Positions 20,901 to 34,600 of a stretch of DNA of 64,000 nucleotides are shown piece after piece. A program made the position numbers and the translations under genes. The notes below the pieces were generated by a model. The model searched no databases. It saw only the letters and a list, made by a program, of their open reading frames with translations, and was not told where the DNA came from. Position 1 is the first letter of the stretch; every line of letters starts with the position of its first letter. The DNA comes from Psoroptes ovis (Eukaryota > Arthropoda > Arachnida > Sarcoptiformes > Psoroptidae), in contig PQWQ01000005.1 of assembly GCA_002943765.1 (NCBI GenBank), forward strand, positions 2,108,001 through 2,172,000, written 5' to 3'.

Positions 20901-22730
20901 ATGATTAATTTAAAACTTACAATCTCAATAATATCATTGATTACAATTGTAAATTGTATTGAATATGCACCAATAATCGGAATCGATTCGGGTAATGTTC
21001 GAGGTTTTGTTCGTCATCTGAACAATGGTAAATCTGTCGATGTTTATCAAGGAATACGTTATGGTAAGTTTTTATTGATAAAAGATTTCATTGAATCATA
21101 ACTAATTATGGTTACAAAACAAGGTCAAGCGAATAGATTTGAAAAATCAGAATTTGTACCGAAATGGAATGAAACATATGATGCCATTGAAAAACGTTAT
21201 GCATGTCCACAAGCGGATATTGATTTTTTTCCAAGATTTCCAAATGTTAGCGAAGATTGTTTATATTTGAGTGTATATCGTCCAAAATTTAATAACAATA
21301 ACAATAATGAATCGATTCCAGTAATGGTTTGGATACATGGCGGTGGATTCATTATTGGTTCAATTTTTGATACGATTTATGATCCAAGTTATATTGTATC
21401 GATCGGTAATGTAATCGTTGTTACCGTTAATTATCGATTGAATGCTTTCGGTTTTCTTTATGGTGGTCAATCATCGAAAGCAATCGGTAATCAAGGTTTA
21501 CATGATCAAATATTAGCTTTGCAATGGGTACATAATAATATTGAAAAATTTGGCGGTAATCCAAATCTCGTAACATTGTTCGGTGAATCGGCTGGTTCAA
21601 TGTCTATATCTGCTTTGATTTTATCACCATTGACACGAGGTTTATTTCATAAAGCAATTCTACAATCAGGAGCAGCGAATTCTTATTTAGGTTCAAGTAA
21701 TCTTACGACTGCCTTAGAAAAAACAATTGATTTAGCTAAACGTGCAAATTGTATGGATAGCGATAGTCAAACATACGACGAAAAATTGGTATTAAAATGT
21801 TTGAAATCAAAAAATATCTCTGAAATATTAACTTTGACTAAAAATGATATATTTAATGGAAAATTAATGATACCATTGTATGGTGATGATTTAATGCCGA
21901 TGAATCCGGTTAAAGCATTGAAAAGCAGACAATTTAATCAAATTGATATCATGTTTGGTGTTGTACATAATGAAGGTTCAAGTTTTGTTACACAAATATT
22001 ACCAATTTTGAATCCAGATATTAAACATCCAAATATTACATTACAAATGACAAAAACAATTATATCATTGATGATGATGACGTTTGAAAAATGGGAACAA
22101 AAAATTACCGATTCTGTTGTTGAATTTTATACGAAAAATTTAAATGAAACATCTGATGTTGATGTATTTAGGTAAGGTTTTTAAGTAATATTTGATTGAA
22201 TTAATATTGATTTATATGTTTGACAATACAGATCGACAATAGCCGAAGTATTCGGTGATTATCATTTAGTATGTCCAACAATATTTTTCGGTGAATATGT
22301 ATCGAAAAATAATTTCCTACTCAAAAAAAATAATGAAAAAAATCAAACATTTTATTCATATCGTTTAATGTTACCATTACCAAAAGGACCATTCAATTGT
22401 CATGGTTGGGAAGGTGTTTGTCATGGTGAAGATGTTATGTATCTGTTTTATGTACCATCACATCTAGCATTATATTCATCGGCACAAATACGATTAAGTT
22501 ATGATATGATACGATCATGGACACGATTTGCATGGAGTGGTCATCCAAAATCAATGTTAATGAACGATAAAAATAAATTAATCAAAACAATTAAATGGGA
22601 ACCAGCAATTGATAATGAAAATGATGATAGTATACAATTTATGGCATTAGATTCAAATAATTATCGAATGATACGAAATTATTATGATGAAAAATGTAAT
22701 CAATTTTGGAAACCAATCATATTCAAATAA
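20901..22730 (+). CDS. Secreted type-B carboxylesterase / cholinesterase-like protein
   Basis: Three exons: 20901-21063, 21124-22171 and 22232-22730 (introns of 60 bp each), 569 residues. An alpha/beta-hydrolase of the carboxylesterase B family, hydrolysing carboxylic esters. The first ~19 residues form a signal peptide (ISIISLITIVNC). Landmarks: EDCLYLSVYRP, oxyanion-hole HGGGF, nucleophile elbow FGESAGS with Ser210, acid Glu338 in VHNEGSS, and His468 in CHGEDVMY, so the triad is complete. There is no C-terminal anchor or tetramerisation tail, arguing against a synaptic acetylcholinesterase. A detoxification-type, digestive or juvenile-hormone-type esterase is equally possible. It is slightly shorter at the substrate-entry N-terminal region than typical family members. 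Confidence 0.9.
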
Positions 22731-23162
22731 TCAATTTTGAAAAAACCTTGATAATTTTCAATGATCATTGATAATAAGAAAACAAAAAAAAAAAAAATTA
22801 AATTGAAATCAAAATTAAATGAATTCAAACTTTCAAAATATATTGAAAGGTGGAATGATTTATGAATAATCATTTATGAACAAGTTTCCTTTTTTTTTCG
22901 TTTCCAATTTCTTTATTGCCTTTTTTCCGTTTTCCAATTCGTTTGTTGCCTTTTTACCGTTTCAAAAATTTCGAAATAATAATATCGAAATATTTAATAA
23001 TATTAATTACAATTAATTAAATAATATTGAATTTATATTATATATCATTTATTTCAAAAATGTATTGATATTAATTTTGACAAAATGAAATATATTATCA
23101 TGAAAATTATATTGATCGAATGTAATCTTGATTGATTTCTGATTTTAACATTGTCAACGATC
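22731..23162. other. Intergenic with short imperfect tandem repeat
   Basis: AT-rich. At about 22889-22968 a unit of roughly 33 bp (T-run, CGTTTCCAATT, TTTATTGCC) occurs two to three times with changes. It contains the esterase 3' UTR. Confidence 0.45.
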
Positions 23163-23501
23163 ATGCCTAGAATTTTAGATGGCGAAAAGATAGGACCATT
23201 AGAATATGGCCAGAATTACAATCTATCTTGCCTGACGAATGAGAATGATGCAAAACTGAAATGGTATGCCATGGCTTCTGGTGATGTCAATCAAAGAGAG
23301 ATGAATGGCACGTTCAAAATTAGAAATGGCAACATCATTCATCACAGAATAGAAGCCAACAATTTAACATCCACTACCCAATATATTTGCCGATCTATAA
23401 CAAAGATGAAACTTGATCGCTACAATTTATTAATCACTATTACATCTATCACAACAGTGATCATTATGATGGCATTGGCAATTATTTTTTATTATTTGTA
23501 A
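23163..23501 (+). CDS. Small Ig-like single-pass membrane protein or exon fragment
   Basis: 112 codons from ATG 23163 (TGA in the same frame near 23129). The pattern YNLSCLTN ... LKWYAM ... TTQYICRS gives the two cysteines and tryptophan of one immunoglobulin fold; these are followed by a 20-residue hydrophobic helix (ITSITTVIIMMALAIIFYYL) and stop. There is no signal peptide, so it is either the last exon of a longer gene whose first exon I cannot find, or a fragment of an Ig receptor gene. Its codons are less AT-biased than the surroundings, in favour of coding. Ligand and role unknown. Confidence 0.4.
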   Translation: MPRILDGEKIGPLEYGQNYNLSCLTNENDAKLKWYAMASGDVNQREMNGTFKIRNGNIIHHRIEANNLTSTTQYICRSITKMKLDRYNLLITITSITTVIIMMALAIIFYYL

Positions 23502-24588
23502 ACAGAAAATGAATAAATTCAAAACATTTATCAACAAATAAATAAATGAATTGTCGAGACAAATTTATCCCTTTATGAGCAATCACTAACCCGATATATA
23601 ACACATGAAACTAATGTTAAAATTTTTTAAAAGTCATTGATGATTTATTTATTGATTTTACAATTAATCGAAATAATTATCGAAAATATAAGAACAAATA
23701 TACGATTCCATTCAACAGATGGCGATCAACTTACAATTTTTAAAATTTTATCCACGAAATTTAAAAAATGATGATTTCAAATATTTTTTTTCCCTAATTT
23801 GATTATCATTGATTTGAAGATTACTAATCATGAAAATATTTTGATAATGTATGTTTGATTTCGATGATGACGGATTTCTTACATCTTTTATGATCTTTAC
23901 ATAAACACTTTTTGATGCAATCAAATAAATAAAACGATTTGAATTTCATTGAAATTAAATTTTATCAAAATCAGATTTCATTAAAGAAAATATCTGATGT
24001 TTTGATGAAAGATGGCTAATGATAATGATTTATTTATGATATTATTCAATTTTAATCAAAAATATTTTCGATGATTTATTTGATTTATGTGTTTTCCCAT
24101 TTGAAATTTCAAACAAATTTTTCAATTTGTTAATATGATTATTGTGATTGTGAAATTCTTAAAAAAACATACATTTCTTTGCTGTCGCCTATGATTTTAC
24201 TCAATCGATTTTGTCAATAATCATTATTGATTTCAATTTGCTTCGAATATTCCAATTTCAATTTTGTCCTTTATGTCCAGATTTCATTTGTATTTTAATT
24301 AAAAAAATTTTCAATTGCGGTGACAAATGGCGAGCTGTCAAGCTATAATTTCAAAGCTACATGAGAAAATCAAAAGATTGAAAAAAAACAAATTCAAAGA
24401 AATTTGTTTTTGTTTCGTTTCAAATAAAAAATATCATTGAAAACATCAATCGTATCGATTGAATTAAGCTGTAATTATCGCAATACGTACAAACAAGTAC
24501 GTGCACACACGTGTGTATCTATATAATTATTAAATTTTAATTATCATTTTCAATAATCATTCATTATGGAACTTTATTTTCATTTTAA

Positions 24589-24736
24589 CCCTTAGAACTC
24601 GAGGCATTTACAGCGCAAGCGAGCCAGCAGTTCGACAATTTTTCACACTCATGTTAAAATGGTGACTGAGAGGCGCCTATCGAGTTGCTGCATTACATCT
24701 TATGGTGAGCTATGCTCACCGCTCGAGTTTTAAGGG
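24589..24736. mobile_element. piggyBac-like MITE
   Basis: 148 bp bounded by TTAA on both sides (24585-24588, 24737-24740). The ends are inverted repeats CCCTTAGAACTCGAG and CTCGAGTTTTAAGGG with one mismatch. TTAA duplication plus CCC...GGG ends is the piggyBac signature. It is GC-richer than the surroundings and has an inner GGTGAGC/GCTCACC palindrome. No transposase; non-autonomous. Confidence 0.75.
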
Positions 24737-27700
24737 TTAATTTTCTTGATTTTCCAAACGAACAAAAGTAACGATGAAAAATTCAATGATTATTTCAATG
24801 ATCACTGATTATCATTGAATCATTGAATAATAAGGTATAATTTGATAATGACAACAGCAACAACAGCAACAGCAAAACAACTAATCGAATAAAGTAAATA
24901 ACGGCAGCCGCAATTGAGCGAATCAATGAAAGAATGAATTGAATGAATGATCATCATCATCATCATCAAAGCATCGAAATGATGAATTGGAAATCAATTT
25001 TTGAATTTTCTTTGATTTCAAAGCCTTCAAAATATCCGTCGAATTACTTGTTGTTGTAAATAACTTCAAGGCAAAATTTTCAACAAAAACAACAACGAAA
25101 AAAAAAGCCGCAAAACAACAAGTAAAATGTAATTAGTGGAAAATACATATGAACAAAACAGAAACAAATACAAATCAAGTACAAATACAATGATAACTTT
25201 AAATTCAAACAAACAAAATTAATGGATACCACCACCATACACACTGAATCATTATCTATGAATGATTGTGGTGATGGTGATTGTATTGATGCTGGTGTAA
25301 TGGTGATGCTGTTTGATGATGAATAATTTGAGGTAAAGCAACATCAGCAACAAGCTTCGAAGCTTTCATTTGAATTCGATTCAATTTCAATTTTTCCAAT
25401 TTAACCAAGAATAACTTGATGTTCAACTTTATGAATCATCATCATGATTGTCAGCATCACCATCACCAGCAGCAACAGCAAATATGATGGTGATATTATT
25501 CAAGATTCAAATCAACATCATCAATACGTGAATCATTCATTGGTAGGAATACATCGTTCATGTTTATGGTTAATTTAAATCAGCGAAATTGAAAGAAAGG
25601 TTGAAATTCATCCATCAAACACTGAAAGATCTGACAAACAAGGCCTTCAATGAGTTTGGTTCTATTCTAAGGTTCATATTATTCAAGATTTCAATCGAAA
25701 TTCTCGGTCAGTGTCATCCAGCCAATCGAAAATACAAATGGACAATGAACGATACAAAGACCAAATAATGGATAGTTCATAGTTTTATGTCTTTGATGTG
25801 TGAGATGAGTAATAAAGATGGTAAGGTAATAAAGACACATAGATGGACTTTTTTCGACTAATTTAACGAATTTCTGAAATACAAAAAAAAACGAAAAAAC
25901 AAGTTAGTTATGATAATAATAATAATAATAATAATGTTAAAAGAAAAAACCTCATAAATTCAAAGGTTTTTCATTTCAAAAGGTTTTCGATCAAAGGTAT
26001 AAATGAAATTCAAATGCATCCATTTGTTTGTTACTTTTAAGTTGTTTTAGTATTTATTATTTGTCATCATTTTATTATCATTATCATTACTTCTAGTCAG
26101 TATTATTACCATTATCATCATCATCATCAGTTTTTACCATTAATTATGAGATTTTTTTTGTATATTTTCCTAGCAAATTCAGACAAAAAACATTGAAGAT
26201 AATGATGAAGATAATGCAATAGGTAAAGCAATGGTAATGGTCATGGTGATTCGATTTGAATGTGAGAATAGAAAAGAGACAATTGCAGAATATTATTCGT
26301 TTTGTCTATCTTAATTTTTTAATTTCCCGAAAGAGAATTTCTAAAAATTCAAATTCAAATTATCCTGCTACTACAACATAGTGAATGTGTGAATTTTATC
26401 AGTCGCAGACGTACAAAATACAACATCGATCAAAGGGTCTTCAGCGTATTGATACGGCTTTTTCATCGTAACATTTCGAAAATAACCGGCTATCGGCCAT
26501 TGTGAATCGAAATTACTGCTGCAGACATCAATACAATGATGGTCGAATGATGATGATTCAAATCATTGCTACAAATGTGTATGAATAACCCGAAAGCCAA
26601 ATATGCATTCAAAGCCAATGAAGATATTTGTGTATTCAAAATTGAATTTATGTATTTTAAAATTGTAAAAGCAGTGGTACAATGAACAATGTGATGAATA
26701 CACAGAAGTTGAATATATGTCCAAATCTTTCAGCTTGTATACACATGGATCTCTTTTGATGGTTTCAAACAAAATTGATTGTGGTAGAAGCTTTGAATAC
26801 AGCTGAAGTAATTTATATGTAAACAGTGTTAAGCGTATCTGTCTTTGATTATTTTCACATTTCTCATTGTCTATTTCTCATATAATTCACAGCATTATTT
26901 GTTGATGTTTCCAGTATTCGTTGTTGTTTCATTCATAGCTGTTTTGCTTGCATTTGAATTGGATTGAATGTATTGCTGTTTGGCATTATTCGGCTGCAGT
27001 GTTTTCATGTTCAAAAAAAAAAAAAAAATGATTTTATCATTCAATCGCATCGTCGTCAGCCGATTTTTCTTCAACCATCGTGCATCAAAACATTGAAATT
27101 TCGTAAAAACAAACAAACAAATGAATGAATGAATAAACAAAAACATATTGAAACAAATATAATTTCATTTGTTTTTAATTAAGATTTTATTTTTCCAACT
27201 TGTTTTTCGTATTTGTTTAATCACCTGCCATTTGGTGTATTGGCCATTGGAAATCTTCATAAAAATTATTTATTAAATTTATTTATTTAAATTATTTAAT
27301 CAAAAATATTTTCTTCGAAATTCTTTAATGAATCATAAGATAAACAACAGCAACAACAACAACAACAAATCAGCAATATTTTTCAATATGATTGATTCAT
27401 CAATTCATTCAAATTATTTAATAACAATGATTAATTCCAATTCATCCGAATCATTCATCAAGCCTCTTCCAGCATTACAATTATCTTTTAAATGTTTTAT
27501 GATTTAATCTTCAAATGTTTTGAAATGTTTTTGAATCGTTTTTTTTTCAATTCAAATTTGTTTTGATTCAATTGTTTTTTCTTGCATTGAATTAAATTGA
27601 AGCGAATAGACATACTTGAAACAAACCAACAAACAACTTGTCATGTCAACCTGAATGTCGAACCACAATAGTGAACATCATTTATCATTTGATTCAAAAT

Positions 27701-30407
27701 AGAAATGAACTTTTCAAATTAAAATCATTATCCATTTCAATTATCCATTGTCCATATGTCAAAGTTCTTCTTGATTGTTTATCATTAGCTTGACATATTG
27801 ATGATGATGATGAAATTAATGGAAAACAAATCCCAAGAAAATTACTTGAAAAAGAAAGAAAACAAATCATTCACACATGTGTATAAATATTCACAAATAT
27901 TTTGAATATTTTTGACTGTAAATTACACATAATTGAACGGTGACATTTGAAAAAAAAACAACAACAACGAAAACAAACTATTCAACGAATCAACATATCA
28001 CCAAGAGTGGGACCTATGGGACCTTTGGACTTTTCCAAATTATTTGAAATTTAAGAGAAAATGCTAATTATAATTGTTTATGTGTGCATGTTCGTTCAGC
28101 ATTAATAACAGCAGCAATAACAACCGAAACATAGGTCACAACACCAGCACAACCATCACCACGGCCATAGCACCAACAATAATCATCATTTAAATAATCA
28201 TAAATTCAAAAAACAACATAAGAAACAGCAGCAGCAGCTAAACATAAGCAGCAGCCAAAAGTGCACAATACAAACACATAAATATACACACGTTTTTTAT
28301 TTGTGTCACGTCGATTTTATCTTCATTTCATTATTTGATTCATTTCATTATTTGTTTATGGGGATTTTTTAAAAATTCATTTGTGTATTCACACACACAC
28401 GCACGAACAGCATTCAATTCGAGTGAACCTTCGACCTTCGACATTACAACTTCAACATCAGTAACTTTAACGAATGACAACAATAAACGATAGCTCCGAA
28501 TGACGACGACGACAATAATAACAAATAATAAACGTAAATATAAATAATAATAATCTTCATTTGTATAATTGTGTTTGTATGTATGGTTTTATATACAAAT
28601 TGTATTTGGATTTAAATTGTGTATTGATGTATTTGAATGTAAGTGTATTTGAATGTATTTAAATTTGTATACGAAAAATTATCATTCGTGAAAAAATACC
28701 AAGAAGCTACCAAATTTGATTTTGTTGTTCATTGTGGAACAACACTACTGACATCAATGGCTACGGCAAACATTGTCGATGAAATAAGAAAAAATTTTTC
28801 ATTTTCAAATTTTCACATTTCATTTATTTCTTTAAATATTTCTTCGAATATTTTTTTTTCACCATTATATTATGACCGAGAAAAAATTGATGAAATTCAA
28901 ACGAATTTTGCAATGAATGTAATGGAAATGAAATAAATTAAAGTCAAATGAAATCCCGAAAATTTCGCTGGTCAAAGCAAAAAATTTTCCAGTTTTTTTC
29001 CAATTTGTCTTTGACCAAATTATCAAATTGTGTTTGGTTGATGCATTTTGGTGTTCATTGGATCATTGATTCATTCTTTTATTCGTCCATTTGATTCATT
29101 GGTCCATTCGTTGGTCCATTGGTCCATTGACTCGTTCGTCCATTGGTCCATTAATATTTTAATGTTTTTTTCTTCGAAAATCAATGTTCATATTGTGTTT
29201 ATATCAAATAATAAATTGATTCAATGTGTGTGTTTATATTGAAAACAAACGAACGAACGAATAATAAATTGATTCAATGTGTTTTTTATTTGTTTTTCGA
29301 AATACAAAATTTGAAAAGGTTTTGAAGCGTTTTCTATGATGGCGAAATTTATAAATTTTATATGATTTTCAAGAATTTCAAAAAAAATTCCTCGAGAATT
29401 TGTCCAACTTTTTATTTCTTTTTTTGTATCAAAATATTTCAAAATTGATTCTCAATTTTGAATTTATAACAAAGAATATATATTCTTATTTTATTTTTGG
29501 AAAATTTGAAATTTAAAATTCTTAAATTCAACAAAGAAGAATAATTTATGAAAATTGTGATTGATATTTCGAAAGAAAGAGAGAAAGAAATCAAAAGAAT
29601 CAGACAAATTTCAAATTTAAAAATTTAAATTTTGAAAATTTTGAATTTCAAAAATTTAAAAAACTCAAAACAAATAAAACTTGAGTATTTTCAAACATAT
29701 TTCATTGTTATTATTAATATTGTTTCAAACCTATTTTGGAGTATGTATCAATCGATTTGAATTCAATTTCAATTCTTAAATTCTGCATATGTGTGAGAAA
29801 TAATGTCCAAAAGATACATTTATATATGTGTGTTTCATTTGTCTATGAACATATATTTCATGTATTTCTATGTGTCTGACATGTTTATGAGACACATTTA
29901 TGCGTGTACGATATGTCTATGAACATATATTATTGTGGTGATGTGTCGCCAAAGATCTTATATTTTCGATTTTCTTAGGTTTTGTTGTTGCTTTTGTTTT
30001 TCAAATTTTTCAAATCAAATTCAATATTGTTTTGAAATGCTTTTCCTCAGCATATACACTCTGCATCGCTTTCCTCTCAATAATTTCAATACTTTCCTTA
30101 AGATTTTTCACTTAATTCAGTTTTCGATGGCTTGAAAAATGATGGAAAACAATAAATAAAATTGATGTTTTATTTGTGATGAATGTGATAATAATAGTCA
30201 TAGTAATGCAATAAGATAACTGTAACAACAATCACAATAACAAAGATAGCTGGATGACTGTAACTGTAACAAATGAACAAATACCCAAAAAAAAAAAACA
30301 TTTAAGAATTGTCAAATATACAAAATTTGAAAATAGGAAAAAATAATATTTGAAATAAATAAAAATAAATGTGAAATATTATTTTTTATGATTGTTTATT
30401 ATTATTA

Positions 30408-30487
30408 TTAGATTGTCCAAAAAGTTTTTGCCGATTATATCATAGGGAATTATGAGAAAATCGGCAAAAACTTATCAGACAACCTAA
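30408..30487. mobile_element. mariner-like mini-MITE (80 bp)
   Basis: Inverted repeats of 29 bp with 4 mismatches: TTAGATTGTCC...GCCGATT and its counterpart ending CAACCTAA. TA lies on both sides (30406-30407, 30488-30489). The TTAGGTTG...AAGTTTTTGCC type of terminus is that of mariner elements. Only about 22 bp separate the repeats, so it is almost all terminus. Confidence 0.75.
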
Positions 30488-31490
30488 TATTATGACAACT
30501 TCCTATATGTTTTCATTTATTTATAATACACTCGTTCTATTATTATCATTATTATTGTTTGGTGTTGTTGTTATTTGATTAGTTCTGTTATTTCAATGTG
30601 TATTTTAAGGTTTGTTTGTTTGTTCATTTGTTTGTTCAATGTAAATAAATATAATAAAATGAAAAATAGAAATATAAAATGATAAATTTTAAAAACAGAA
30701 TAATAACAGAAATACTAATTTACAGTAATAATCAAAGCAGAAATGAATAGTTTTAATATTAAAAAATAATGAAATAAAATAAAATAAATTAATCATTGTT
30801 CTGTTGTTCTCGTTGTTTTTCGGGGTAAAAATGAGTTTAGTGTTTGTATTTCTATGTATTTCAAAGATGAGCACAGAAATATGTGTTTGTAATTTAATAT
30901 TTTTTTTTTTAATAAGAAATTTTGAAATTTTTATAAGAAATATAACCAAGTAATTGAGCGGAGTAAATAAGCGAAAATAATTTTTTGTTTTATAACATTT
31001 TTGTTTTAAAACAAAATACAATAAGATATTCAATTTAAGATAGAATTAAATGGAAGATGTTTAACTCATTATAATGCTTGACATACCATGCTTGGTATAC
31101 CATGGTATATACATTATGCATTACCAGTACGGGTTCGGGTAAAATTAATGAATAATGATCATAATAATAATAATAATAAATGAATAATGATGATAATATT
31201 TTTGATTATTTTATTTTGAAATATTTTCCTCAAAAAAAAAAGAACCGACCGACCGACATACAGACAGTCAGGCAGGCAAATAAATAAACACAAATAACAA
31301 ATGAATACAAATATAAATGAATAAATACAAGTAAATACAAATAAAAAACAAATGAATACAAACTAATATAAAATTGTCATAAATCTTTGTTTATATTTCT
31401 GGATATTTTCCATTTTACATTTCGGTTTGTTTTGTCTGATAAAATAAAATCATTTAATTTGTCATCTTCATCTTCTCAATTGTCTCATAG

Positions 31491-31678
31491 CGAACAGTGA
31501 TTCTCAACAACAACCACCGTCGCAGATTGTCGGCACATCTCTGTGTTTCCACTAAATTTCAAAAATGTGCGGCCAAATCTCTGTAACATATCCATAACCC
31601 TTGATAATTTGCGGACAAAATTCGGAAATCTTTGAATTGCGTGCCGCAACAAACAAACAAAAAGGTTGAGACTCACTG
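31491..31678. mobile_element. Non-autonomous hAT-like element
   Basis: 188 bp flanked by a perfect 8-bp duplication TCTCATAG (31483-31490, 31679-31686). The inner ends CAGTGATTCTCAAC (from 31495) and GTTGAGACTCACTG are inverted repeats with one mismatch, the CAGTG...CACTG ends of hAT transposons. Four extra bases (CGAA) lie between the left duplication and CAGTG. Less AT-rich than its surroundings; no transposase. Confidence 0.75.
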
Positions 31679-34600
31679 TCTCATAGAATATATTGAAATA
31701 GAATGGTTTATTTCTTAATTTCATTAGTTTTCATTTTATTTTTTTGAAAAAAATAATATCATCATTGTAATTGTAATAATTGTTATTATTATTTTGGTTG
31801 TCATTTTGTCATTTACTCAATGAATATTTATATTATTGTTTAATGATTTTAATTATACTAATTATATTTTATTTTTCTTTGAATTTCCCGCTCCTTTATG
31901 GGTGAAATTTCGCCATTTTCTCCATTTAATTTGTAGCGAATTGCCGTTTGCCTACACCCTTACGAATCCTTTGGGGCCAAAATCTGAGCTTTATTACGTT
32001 GAAATCCGCTGATTTTGAATTTTGGTGAAATACTGGCTCGCCTGAATCATTATTGAATAGGTAATGTTTGATATTCCATTCTATTTCTTTGAAAAATTTT
32101 GAAATAATTTTCGTTTTATTCGTTTTCTCTTATGTCCTCGATCCACACCCTTGTAATCCCTTGTTGTAGAAAATTGATTTTTGAATGAAATCAAATCAAA
32201 TCAATAAAATAAAATAAATATCGAATCATTATACATAAGATTACGTATATGATCACACATTTTTTTTGTGCCCATTTTTGTCAATGGATTTATATGATTT
32301 AATGTGTGTATATTGAACCATTAATGGATCATTGAACACTTGAATTTCAAATTAATAGTGGTATTATACTCGTTATATCGACATTATCGGCTCAAAAAAA
32401 ACTAATAATATCGCACATAACAGCACCGCCGACAGCCTCACATCAACCTTAAGCCTTTTTCACTTTTTTCATTATTGAAATGATAACGTCTAACGATCGA
32501 TAACATCATTGTACTATGTGATGATTTAAATGATCGTTTCAATCAATGATAATGTTGATGACATCGATTTCAATCATTTAAATCGACCATATTAATAGCA
32601 GTGATAATCAAATCTAACTAAAACTAACGGCAGCTTAAATATCGAAATAAACACAGATATAAAAGTGATAAATTACAAAACGACTATTTTTTGATGTCAC
32701 AGCAACAACAATAATCAAACATTAAACAATAATAACATCAACAAATATCACCATCAACAATAACAATAATCAAATCGGGAAAAGATATTAAAATCCATGA
32801 AAATATATTTTACAATATCTTGGACGACGTATATATCTGACACTTTGAGCTCATATAAATAGATAAATTGATATTTATTTCTCTGTGTTTGTGTTTACAT
32901 GCGTGTTTATATCAAAAATTGATTTTTATATTGAAATTTCGAAAAAATTATAATCCAAATGTGTGATATCCATAAAATATGATTTAAAATAAACCAACGA
33001 AATTTTTCAATTTTAGTCAACAAAGCCAACTCATTTTTCGACATCGCTTTGGTATTTTTATTATTGAAAACATTACATGTATTTGAATGTGTATGTTTTC
33101 AAAAAAATTTAAATTTTTTGAAATATTAATTTGAAAATTGAAATTTTGAAAAATGTTTTCGTTAGATATATGAAATGTATGAATGTGTGTATGAAATTAT
33201 CATTGAATAGCATTATCCACGATAAAAAGTGTTAAATACATTGAAACATATATTGGAGCTTTTTCACTTTTTTTTCAAAAAATATTTTTATACATATTTA
33301 TAATTCATGTATAAAGTGTAAATGCATCATAAAATATCCATAATATACTTTTGGTAAAAAAAATATTATCATTGAAAAATAATACAAAGATATTTTTATA
33401 TATTTCGTATTTTTTCAAAAATATAAATTTTTAATGAAGAAAATCTATTTCCATTATTTCTATTATCATCTATTCGAAAAAACATTGTCAAAGATCAACG
33501 ACAGTAACAACAACAATAGCAACGACAACTTAGACATTCGATGACAATATCGTTTGTTATCGTTATTTTGTTGAAAATCTTGAATAATAATGATAATAAT
33601 AGCGACAAACGACATTCGACAACATTTTGTGCACATGAAACATGTAGAAACATATCGTCATTTTTTTTATTTGAAATCGTACAATATATGTATCTGTTTG
33701 ATTTGTGAATAAATACGCATAAATACTTTAAATAATTTCACCTGTGTGTTTGTGATATTTATTTATTTATTCATTTTTTTGCCATTTTCAATTTAAGAAA
33801 TGAAATGAAATGAACATTTTTTTTACCTCCAATTTTCTATGCATTTCTATGTATTTGAATGTATATTTGGAAAAACACATTTACATTTTGACAACCAAGC
33901 ATCAACAGCATAAGCAACATTGATTGAAATTGGCTGTCGAAAAATTAAACGTCGTAATTTTCAAATGTGTGTGTGTGTGTGTGTTTTTTTCTAGATAAAA
34001 TCTTTGAATTTAAATTTTAAATGAATGAAACACAATGATAATAACAACATGATGTGATTTGAAGACTTTGAATTAATTTCAATAGCGACACTTTTTTTTT
34101 AATTATAATCAAAGTTGTAATTATCATTTTCACTTTGATTTTAATTATAATTTTGTTTTAATAAGTGATGATGATAATAAGCAGCTATACGACATGTTTT
34201 TAAATTGAAAAAAAAAAATATTTTTCCTTGTCTTAAAAGTTGTTGAATAAAAGTTGTTATTCATTGTGTCATATCCTTATTATTATTATTATTGTTTTTT
34301 AAAGTTTTTCAATCACATCGGCACTTATACACACACACTCATTCACATCAATCTTTACAATTAATTTATTCTTTGCAAATTTTCTTTTGAATTCACATCT
34401 TTATATAAAACCAATGAATATCTTCATCATTGTCATCAACGATATAGAGATAAACGATTAAATTCTTTGAAAATTTTTCATTTGAAAGTATCTTCATTGT
34501 CATTTGGATAAACGATCAAATTCTTTCAATTTCTTCAAATTCTTTCAAAATTTCATTTGATTTCATCATTAATTAATGATAATCATAAGTAATATCAAGT

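Noticed and set aside
24950..24970. Short ATC/TCA and similar repeats as a possible CRISPR array
   Set aside because: Microsatellites with no spacers, in a eukaryotic genome.
30689..31033. 114-codon minus-strand ORF
   Set aside because: Low-complexity Lys/Asn/Phe translation of AT-rich DNA; no ATG context or domain.
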